This document shows positions 26,712 to 32,866 of a stretch of 32,866 nucleotides of DNA, one piece after another (within the stretch, counting starts at the first letter, position 1; every line of letters starts with the position of its first letter). The stretch is from Streptomyces triticirhizae (GTDB taxonomy: Bacteria; Actinomycetota; Actinomycetes; Streptomycetales; Streptomycetaceae), in NCBI RefSeq assembly GCF_003696235.1, contig NZ_RFFJ01000048.1, positions 1-32,866 on the forward strand, given 5' to 3'. The translations under genes were made by a program, and so were the position numbers. The notes beneath the pieces are model-generated. The model had not been told where the DNA came from. It did no database searches and saw only the letters and a program-made list of their open reading frames with translations.

Positions 26712-27652
26712 GGGGCGGTCACCTCTTCCGGCTCCTCGTTGCGGGGCGTTGACCCGGGGTCGGCCGGCTCGGCCCGCGCGGGGAGCGGGCGGGCGCTGCG
26801 GGTGGTCAGGCTGGGCGCCGCCGGCAGCCGCAGCTCGTCCCTGGTCGAACGCTCCACGCGGATGTCGTAGTCGTCCTGGAGGGTCACCAGGTAGTGGCCG
26901 GCCAGGGTGGCGTCGAAGTCGTCCAGCAGGGTCTCCGGGTCGCCGAGCGCGAGCAGGGTGTAGGGCGGCACCAGGGGTCGGTTGTCCACCAGCACGGCGT
27001 CGCCGGCGGCGCGGATCGCGGAGAGCGCGGTCAGGCGCTGGTCGTTGACGGAGACCGCCTCGGCGCCGGCCTGCCACAGGCCGTTGACGACGCGTTGCAG
27101 GTCGCGGTCGCGCACCCGGCCGGTCTGGGCGAAGCCGTCGTCCCTGGGGCCGCCGCCGGCGGCGTCGCCCACGTCCCTGGCGTCGTCGATGACCAGCTCG
27201 ACGCCGGGGCCCTCGACGGGGCTGGCGCCGGCCAACAGGGCGACCAGCTCGGCGCGTTCGGCGTCCTCGTCGCTGAGCGCGTCCCGTTGGCGGGCGGCGA
27301 CGTCGGCGCGCAGGTCGTCGACCAGGGCCTGGAGGGCGTCCAGGCGCTCGGTGCCGTCGTCGACGCGCTCCAGCAGCTCCTCGCGCTCCTTGGCGACGGT
27401 GGGCGCCGCCTCGCGCGCCTGGGCCGCGCCCAGGGTGACCACCACCCCGGTGAGGACCAGGCCGCAGGCCAGCCAGAGCCTGGCGCGCGTGGAGCGCGGC
27501 AGCTCTGACCGGCCCGACTCCCGCCGTCTGGCCGCCGCCTCGGCGTAGCCCTCGTCGAGGGTGTTGCTCATGACGGTGGTCAGCAACGACATGGAGGCGT
27601 CGGGGCGCGCGCGGGGCGCCGCCCCCGGCTCCTGCTCTGGCATGGCGCACAT
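26708..27652 (-). CDS. DUF881 membrane-anchored protein, upstream copy
   Basis: The 314-residue product starts MCAMPEQEPG, has a cytoplasmic charged region, a membrane helix near residues 58-77 (WLACGLVLTGVVVTLGAAQA), a coiled coil near 84-125 and the DUF881 domain with VVNGLWQAGAEAVSVNDQRL and DNRPLVPPYTLLALG. ATG at 27652 is taken; ATG at 27643 is an alternative, neither with a clear ribosome binding site. It is the first gene of the trio and lies 52 bases from the sugar nucleotidyltransferase gene upstream. Function unknown. The DUF881-Sbp-DUF881 order equals Rv1823-Rv1825 of Mycobacterium tuberculosis. Confidence 0.87.
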   Translation of the reverse strand: MCAMPEQEPGAAPRARPDASMSLLTTVMSNTLDEGYAEAAARRRESGRSELPRSTRARLWLACGLVLTGVVVTLGAAQAREAAPTVAKEREELLERVDDGTERLDALQALVDDLRADVAARQRDALSDEDAERAELVALLAGASPVEGPGVELVIDDARDVGDAAGGGPRDDGFAQTGRVRDRDLQRVVNGLWQAGAEAVSVNDQRLTALSAIRAAGDAVLVDNRPLVPPYTLLALGDPETLLDDFDATLAGHYLVTLQDDYDIRVERSTRDELRLPAAPSLTTRSARPLPARAEPADPGSTPRNEEPEEVTAP

Positions 27653-27704
27653 GGTGGCACGCCGGTTGTCCCTAGATCGAATCGGGCCGGTCGTCGGCCC
27701 CCGG

Positions 27705-30200
27705 TCAGCCCTCGGCGCCCTCCACCACGCTCGACCAGTCGTCCAACAGCTCCTGGGCGGCGGCGTCGTCAGGGCCCTCGGCCCACAGGTGGGTGACGGC
27801 CTCCGCCGGGTCGGGCAGCACCAGCACCCAGCGGCCGTCGGACTCCACGACCCTCACGCCGTCGGTGGTGTCGACGGAGCGGTCGCCGGCTGCCTCCACG
27901 ACCCGGCGCATCACCAGGCCCTTGACCGCCCACGGGGTGGCGACGTCGCGGCGCAGCACGTGCGCGCGGGGGATGCGGGCGTCGATCTGGCTGAGCGAGA
28001 GCTGGGTGCGGGCCACCAGGCCGAGCAGCGCGGTGAAGGCGGCGGTGGCGTCGAAGACGCTGCTGAACTCGGGGACGATGAAGCCGCCCTGGCCGTCGCC
28101 GCCGAAGACGGCGTCGTCCTGGTGGGCGGCGCGGGTCAGGTCGTCGGGGGACGTCGTCGTCCAGTCGACCTGGGTGCCGTGGTAGGCGGCGACCTGTTCG
28201 GCGATGCGGGTGGTGGTGACGGGCAACGCGACCCGGCCGCCGCGCCGTTCGGCGGCGATCAGGTCGAGGAGGACCAGCAGGGCGCGCTGGTCCTCGATGA
28301 TCCGGCCGCGCTCGTCGACGAGGGCCAGCCGTTCGCCCACCGGGTCGAAGCGGACGCCGAACGCGGCGCGCGCCGAGGAGACGATCTCGCCCAGCCGCAC
28401 CAGGCCGGCGCGGCGGGTCTCGGCGCTCTCGGTGGGGCGCGCCTCGTCGAGGCCGGGGTTGATGGTCAGCGCGTCGACGCCGAGGCGGCCGAGGAGGCTG
28501 GGCAGGACGAGGCCGGCGCTGCCGTTGGCGGCGTCGACGACGACCTTGATGCCGGACTCGGCGATCCCGGTGGTGTCCACGGCGCGCAGCACCGAGCCGG
28601 TGTAGCCGTCGAAGACGCTGGCGGGGAAGCGCAGGTCGCCGATCTCGCCGGGGAAGGCGCGGCGGTACTCCTGGCGGGCGTAGACCCGGTCGAGCTTGCG
28701 CTGCCTGGCCTGGGAGAGGTCGGCGCCGCGCTCGTCGAAGAACATGATGTCGACGGAGTCGGGCACGCCGGGGGTGGTGCGGATCATCACGCCGCCGGCG
28801 CTGCCGCGCGCGGTCTGTTGACGGGCCACGGGCAGCGGCACGTTCTCCAGGTCGCGGACGTCGATGGCGCTGGCCTGGAGCGCGGAGATCACGGCGCGCT
28901 TCAGGGCGCGGGCGCCTCGGGAGTGGTCACGCGCGGTGGTGACGGTCGAGCCCTTCTTGAGGGTGGTCGCGTAGGCGCTGGCGAGCCGGACGACCAGCTC
29001 GGGGGTGATCTCGACGTTGAGGATGCCGGAGACGCCCCGGGCGCCGAAGAGTTGGGCCTGTCCCCTGGCCTCCCAGATGACGGAGGTGTTGACGAAAGCG
29101 CCGGCCTCGACGGTCTTGAACGGGTAGACGCGGACGTTGCCCTGGACGATGGACTCCTCGCCGACCAGGCACTCGTCGCCGATGACGGCGCCGTCCTCGA
29201 TTCTGGCGGCGCGCATCACGTCGGTGTTCTTTCCGATGACGCAGCCGCGCAGATTGGTGCCGGGGCCGATGTAGACGTTGTCGTGGACGACGGCCTTGTG
29301 GAGAAAGGCGTCGGCCTTGACGACGACGTTGGAGCCGATGACGGTGTGTTCGCGGATTTCCGACCCGGCCTCGATCTTGGCGTAGTCGCCGACATAGAGC
29401 GGGCCTCGGAGTTTGGCGTCGGGGTGGACCTCGGCGCCCTCGGCGATCCACACGCCCGGGGAGATCTCGAATCCGTCGATCTCGACGTCGACCTTGCCTT
29501 CCAGGACGTCGGCCTGGGCCTTCACATAGCTCTCGTGGGTGCCGACGTCCTCCCAGTACCCCTCGGCGACATAGCCGTAGATGGGGCGCCCCTCCTTCAT
29601 CAGGCGGGGAAAGACGTCGCCCGACCAGTCGACGGAGACGTCGGGCTCGACATAGTCGAAGACCTCGGGCTCCATCACGTAGATGCCGGTGTTGACGGTG
29701 TCCGAGAAGACCTGGCCCCACGTGGGCTTCTCCAGGAACCGCTCGACCTTGCCCTCGTCGTCGACGATGGTGATGCCGAACTCCAGCGGGTTGGGAACGC
29801 GCGTGAGGCAGACGGTGACCAGGGCGCCGCGCTCCCGGTGAAAGCGGATCAGGTCGGTCAGGTCGAAGTCGGTGAGGGCGTCCCCGGAAATGACCAGGAA
29901 CGAGTCGTCCTTCAGGGCCTCCTCGGCGTTCTTCACACTTCCGGCCGTGCCCAGTGGTTTCTCCTCGTGGGCGTAGGTGAGGTCCATTCCCAACTCCTCA
30001 CCGTCCCCGAAGTAGTTCTTCACCAGGGAGGCGAGAAACTGCACCGTGACGACGGTCTCGGTGAGTCCGTGGCGCTTGAGCAGGCGGAGCACGTGCTCCA
30101 TGATCGGGCGGTTGGCCACGGGCAACAGGGGTTTGGGCATACTCGCGGTCATGGGGCGAAGCCGGGTGCCTTCGCCGCCAGCCATTACGACGGCCTTCAT
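27705..30200 (-). CDS. Sugar nucleotidyltransferase fused to left-handed beta helix and phosphomannomutase-like domain
   Basis: The 831-residue protein has an N-terminal nucleotidyltransferase (1-235; [11 protein letters not shown] at 8-18 and Lys23 in the phosphate loop), hexapeptide beta-helix repeats (about 250-375) and a phosphohexomutase-like region (about 380-831). Actinobacterial homologues are annotated mannose-1-phosphate guanylyltransferase, which would supply GDP-mannose. In the mutase part, the usual TASHNP active-site loop reads TARDHSRG (422-429), and the DGDxDR metal loop is replaced by FDPVGER (618-624), so the mutase half is probably inactive. ATG at 30198-30200 has AAGGAGG upstream. 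It follows the pgsA-like gene, 136 bases away, and precedes the DUF881 trio. The nucleotide and sugar specificity are inferred. Confidence 0.85.
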   Translation of the reverse strand: MKAVVMAGGEGTRLRPMTASMPKPLLPVANRPIMEHVLRLLKRHGLTETVVTVQFLASLVKNYFGDGEELGMDLTYAHEEKPLGTAGSVKNAEEALKDDSFLVISGDALTDFDLTDLIRFHRERGALVTVCLTRVPNPLEFGITIVDDEGKVERFLEKPTWGQVFSDTVNTGIYVMEPEVFDYVEPDVSVDWSGDVFPRLMKEGRPIYGYVAEGYWEDVGTHESYVKAQADVLEGKVDVEIDGFEISPGVWIAEGAEVHPDAKLRGPLYVGDYAKIEAGSEIREHTVIGSNVVVKADAFLHKAVVHDNVYIGPGTNLRGCVIGKNTDVMRAARIEDGAVIGDECLVGEESIVQGNVRVYPFKTVEAGAFVNTSVIWEARGQAQLFGARGVSGILNVEITPELVVRLASAYATTLKKGSTVTTARDHSRGARALKRAVISALQASAIDVRDLENVPLPVARQQTARGSAGGVMIRTTPGVPDSVDIMFFDERGADLSQARQRKLDRVYARQEYRRAFPGEIGDLRFPASVFDGYTGSVLRAVDTTGIAESGIKVVVDAANGSAGLVLPSLLGRLGVDALTINPGLDEARPTESAETRRAGLVRLGEIVSSARAAFGVRFDPVGERLALVDERGRIIEDQRALLVLLDLIAAERRGGRVALPVTTTRIAEQVAAYHGTQVDWTTTSPDDLTRAAHQDDAVFGGDGQGGFIVPEFSSVFDATAAFTALLGLVARTQLSLSQIDARIPRAHVLRRDVATPWAVKGLVMRRVVEAAGDRSVDTTDGVRVVESDGRWVLVLPDPAEAVTHLWAEGPDDAAAQELLDDWSSVVEGAEG

Positions 30201-30336
30201 ATCGGAAGTGTCCTCCTTGGGGGGTCCGACAGTCGTTCCGACTTCTGCCCGCAGGAAGGGGCCCGGGCCCGGGGTGGCTCCCCGGAAGATCGCGACGCGT
30301 ACGGGCTCCAGACCCCCGCGACGCTGCCAGGGCGAT

Positions 30337-30945
30337 TCAGTCGGCCGTGGCATCCGCCGCGAGGAGACGGCGGACCTGGACCACGTAGAGGATCCCTGCC
30401 CACCAGTAGAGCGCTGTACCCCAGGCGGCGAACGCCCATCCGAAAATAGCAGCGAGTGATGCCACAAGGCCACTTGAGTCACTGAGCAGCAGGAGCGGGA
30501 AGGCGTACATCAGATTGAAGGTGGCGGCCTTGCCCAGGAAGTTGACCTGGGGCGGGGCGTAGCCGTGGCGGTCCAGCAGCCAGACCATGACCAGCAGCAT
30601 CAGCTCCCTGGCCAGCAGCAGGGCGGTCAGCCACAGCGGGAGGATCTCGCGCCAGGTGAGGCCGACCAGGGTGGAGAGGATGTAGAGCCGGTCCGCGGCC
30701 GGGTCGAGCACGCGGCCGAGGGCGCTGATCTGGTTCCACCGGCGGGCGAGCTTGCCGTCGAGGTAGTCGCTGACGCCGCTGAGGGCGAGGACCAGCAGGG
30801 CCCAGCCGTCCATCCTGGGGCCGTCGAAGACCGGGGAGAGCACCAGCCAGAGGAAGAGCGGGACGCCCAACAGGCGGGCCATGCTCAGCACGTTGGGGAT
30901 GGTCCAGATCCGGTCCGTCTGAACCCGTGTCTCCTGGACCTCCAC
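30337..30945 (-). CDS. CDP-alcohol phosphatidyltransferase (PgsA-like)
   Basis: The 202-residue integral membrane protein has the complete CDP-alcohol phosphatidyltransferase motif: Asp60, Asp63, Gly64, Ala67, Arg68, Gly77, Asp81 and Asp85 in [18 protein letters not shown] and [10 protein letters not shown]. It transfers a phosphatidyl group from CDP-diacylglycerol to an alcohol, as in phosphatidylglycerophosphate or phosphatidylinositol phosphate synthesis; the acceptor cannot be told. Several hydrophobic helices follow. GTG at 30943-30945 has GGGGGAGG at seven bases. It is the first gene of the leftward series and is divergent from ptsI. The equivalent mycobacterial gene is pgsA2. Confidence 0.85.
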   Translation of the reverse strand: MEVQETRVQTDRIWTIPNVLSMARLLGVPLFLWLVLSPVFDGPRMDGWALLVLALSGVSDYLDGKLARRWNQISALGRVLDPAADRLYILSTLVGLTWREILPLWLTALLLARELMLLVMVWLLDRHGYAPPQVNFLGKAATFNLMYAFPLLLLSDSSGLVASLAAIFGWAFAAWGTALYWWAGILYVVQVRRLLAADATAD

Positions 30946-31225
30946 GCGGAAGCCTCCCCCGTCGCACCGTGCCGTCGCCAACGCGCTCCGACCTTACCCG
31001 GCGGACCGGGGCGGGGAGAGGGCGGGGACGGTGGGGACGCGCCGGGTGTCCTGCGGCGTTTGACGGCGGGTCGGCGGCGCCGTGCGGCGGCTGGGGGCGT
31101 CGTGCGACGACAATGGCGCGGGTGAGGCCGGCGCGCCCGCGTGTGCGGTCCCGGGCCGGGGTCGGCGCGGGCGGGGGCGCCGGTGGACGCTGGTAGGCAG
31201 CCGACGCGAGGCGGGTGGATCGGGC
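30946..31225. other. Divergent region pgsA-like/ptsI, no crr
   Basis: This 280-base, very GC-rich gap has a TAAGGT -10-like box at 30996-30991 toward the pgsA-like gene but no clear -35. No crr gene (normally about 450 bases) fits in it. Confidence 0.5.
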
Positions 31226-32866
31226 GTGACGGAGACCAGACTGCTGGGAGTCGGGGTCAGCCACGGTGTGGCGATCGGGCAGGTGCGGCACATGGGCACG
31301 ACCGTGCTGGAGCCGCCGCCCCGGCGGATCACGCCGCAGGACGGGCCCAGGGAGTTGGCCAGGACGCGGCGCGCGGTGCGGGCGGTGGCCGCCGACCTGC
31401 GGGCGCGGGGCACGTTGGCCGGCGGCGAGGCGCAGACCGTGCTGGAGGCGCAGGCGCTGATGGCGGAGGACCCGGAGCTGCTGGCGGACGCGGAGCGGCG
31501 GATCAGCGTGGGCAGCAGCGCTGAGCGGGCGGTCTATGACGCGTTGGCCGCGTACCGGGCGCTGCTGGCCGGCGCCGGGGAGTACCTGGCGGGGCGGGTG
31601 GCCGACCTGGACGACGTGCGCAACCGGATCATCGCCCGGCTGATGGGGCTGCCGACGCCGGGTGTGCCGGACAGCGACGAGCCCTATGTGCTGATCGCGC
31701 GTGATCTGGCGCCGGCGGACACGGCGCTGCTCGACACCTCGCTGGTGTTGGGCTTCCTGACGGAGGAGGGCGGGCCGACCAGTCACAGCGCGATCCTGGC
31801 GCGGGCGTTGGGGGTGCCGGCGGTGGTGGCCGTGCCGGGGGCCGGGGAGATCGCATCGGGGACGTTGGTGGCGGTGGACGGCTCCACCGGTGAGGTGGTC
31901 GTCGAGCCGGGCGAGGAGCTGCGGGGGCGGCTGGCTGAGGCGGCGGAGCGGCGGCGGGCGGCCGTCTCCCGGACCAAGGGGCCGGGGGCCACCTCGGACG
32001 GGCATCGGGTGCCGCTGCTGGCGAACATCGGGGGGCCGGCCGACGTGCCGGCCGCGGTGGCGGCGGGCGCGGAGGGGGTGGGGCTGTTCCGCACGGAGCT
32101 GCTGTTCCTCTCGGGTGGGGAGCGGCCGCCGGCGGAGGAGGAGCAGGCGCGGGTGTACCGCGAGGTGTTGGAGGCCTTTCCCGAGGGGCGGGTGGTGGTG
32201 CGGGTGTTGGACGCGGGGGCGGACAAGCCGCTGGCGTTCCTCTCGTCGGGGGCGACGGAGCCCAATCCGGCGCTGGGCGTGCGGGGGCTGCGGGCGCTGC
32301 TGGAGCATCCCGAGGTGTTGGCGTCCCAGCTGGCGGCGTTGGGCGAGGCGGCGGCCGGGCTGCCGGTGCATCTTGAGGTGATGGCGCCGATGGTGGCGGA
32401 CCGGGCGGACGCCAGGGCGTTCGCCGAGGCCTGTCGGACGGCCGGGCTGCCGGCGACTCCGGGCGCGATGGTGGAGATCCCGGCGGCGGCGCTGCGCGCC
32501 CGGGCGCTGTTGCAGGAGGTGGAGTTCCTCTCGGTGGGGACGAACGACCTGGCGCAGTACGCGTTCGCGGCCGATCGGCAGGTGGGGGCGGTCTCCCGCT
32601 GGCAGGACCCGTGGCAGCCGGCGCTGTTGGACCTGGTGGCGCTGACGGCTGAGGGGGCGGCGGCCGAGGGGAAGAGCTGTGGGGTCTGCGGGGAGGCGGC
32701 GGCCGATCCGGTGTTGGCCTGTGTGCTGACGGGCCTGGGGGTGACCAGCCTGTCCATGGGGTCGGCGGCCATCCCGCAGGTGCGGGCGACGCTGGCGCGG
32801 CACACGCTGGCGCAGTGCCGGCGGGCGGCCGCCGCCGCGCGGGCCGCCGAGGGGGCGAACGGCGCG
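31226..32866 (+). CDS. ptsI: PTS enzyme I (phosphoenolpyruvate-protein phosphotransferase), 3' end cut
   Basis: 547 codons run to the window edge, and Streptomyces enzyme I is about 556 residues, so only the last few are missing. It takes phosphate from PEP and passes it to HPr, the first step of the sugar phosphotransferase system. The phosphorylated His is His187 in GGPTSHSAILAR; the PEP-binding half contains VGLFRTELLFL, VRVLDAGADKPL, VGTNDLAQYAFAADRQ and CGVCGEAAADP. GTG at 31226 gives MTETRLLGVGVSHGVAIG; the closest GAGG is far upstream, so the ribosome binding site is weak. In Streptomyces coelicolor ptsI follows crr in this neighbourhood; here crr is not directly upstream. Confidence 0.93.
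   Translation, partial: MTETRLLGVGVSHGVAIGQVRHMGTTVLEPPPRRITPQDGPRELARTRRAVRAVAADLRARGTLAGGEAQTVLEAQALMAEDPELLADAERRISVGSSAERAVYDALAAYRALLAGAGEYLAGRVADLDDVRNRIIARLMGLPTPGVPDSDEPYVLIARDLAPADTALLDTSLVLGFLTEEGGPTSHSAILARALGVPAVVAVPGAGEIASGTLVAVDGSTGEVVVEPGEELRGRLAEAAERRRAAVSRTKGPGATSDGHRVPLLANIGGPADVPAAVAAGAEGVGLFRTELLFLSGGERPPAEEEQARVYREVLEAFPEGRVVVRVLDAGADKPLAFLSSGATEPNPALGVRGLRALLEHPEVLASQLAALGEAAAGLPVHLEVMAPMVADRADARAFAEACRTAGLPATPGAMVEIPAAALRARALLQEVEFLSVGTNDLAQYAFAADRQVGAVSRWQDPWQPALLDLVALTAEGAAAEGKSCGVCGEAAADPVLACVLTGLGVTSLSMGSAAIPQVRATLARHTLAQCRRAAAAARAAEGANGA

Noticed and set aside
27561..30449. A 962-codon rightward open frame antisense to the nucleotidyltransferase fusion
   Set aside because: Val/Gly/Asp-rich composition with no recognisable domain, opposite a full-length gene with clear motifs.
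30479..32803. A 774-codon leftward open frame over ptsI and pgsA
   Set aside because: Composition is Arg/Pro/His-rich and it overlaps two strongly supported genes; treated as a GC-bias shadow.

Overview
The window is a very GC-rich actinomycete chromosome segment, most likely from Streptomyces or a close relative. The evidence is the strong G/C third-position bias, frequent GTG starts behind GGAGG-type ribosome binding sites, a divergent third EF-Tu, a GcvP gene under a tandem glycine riboswitch, and PtsI and DUF881/small-basic-protein genes of the Streptomyces type. I found no rRNA, tRNA, CRISPR array, insertion sequence, phage genes or recognisable secondary-metabolite cluster. It reads as core chromosome with a few accessory genes.

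Left part (1-8.1 kb): the 5' portion of a spermidine-synthase-like methyltransferase, a divergent EF-Tu (tuf3), undecaprenyl-diphosphatase (uppP), a Gfo/Idh/MocA oxidoreductase, uracil-DNA glycosylase (ung), two overlapping short-chain dehydrogenases behind a perfect inverted repeat, and a translationally coupled pair made of a HipA-like kinase and a DUF3037 protein.

Middle (8.2-18.2 kb): a small Rieske lipoprotein; a secreted GH64 beta-1,3-glucanase whose promoter carries a perfect LacI-family-type palindrome; an orphan small protein next to a LysR regulator; a MocR-type (GntR plus aminotransferase) regulator divergent from a pyridoxamine-phosphate-oxidase-like protein, with a compact shared operator; a DUF4232 lipoprotein; a CPBP membrane protease downstream of a GCS2-type glutamate-cysteine ligase; and a hypothetical protein.

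Right part (18.2-32.9 kb): gcvP with its riboswitch, a PRC-barrel gene overlapping dinB tail to tail, then a long leftward series: PgsA-like phosphatidyltransferase, sugar-nucleotidyltransferase/phosphomannomutase fusion, DUF881, small basic protein, DUF881, GarA-like FHA protein, bifunctional nuclease and FtsR-like MerR regulator. This resembles the mycobacterial Rv1822-Rv1829 neighbourhood (pgsA2, DUF881, sbp, DUF881, gcvH, garA, merR, nuclease), but gcvH is missing and the sugar fusion is inserted. The far right holds ptsI, cut by the window edge just before its end, with no crr gene between it and the pgsA-like gene.

Functionally the right half joins envelope lipid and sugar-nucleotide chemistry, membrane coiled-coil proteins of unknown role, a Ser/Thr-kinase-responsive FHA switch and a probable cell-division regulator. 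The left and middle parts are a mix of housekeeping repair, translation and redox genes with locally regulated accessory enzymes. Several intergenic regions carry short (11-24 bp) tandem duplications, some of which copy the stop codon of the neighbouring gene.
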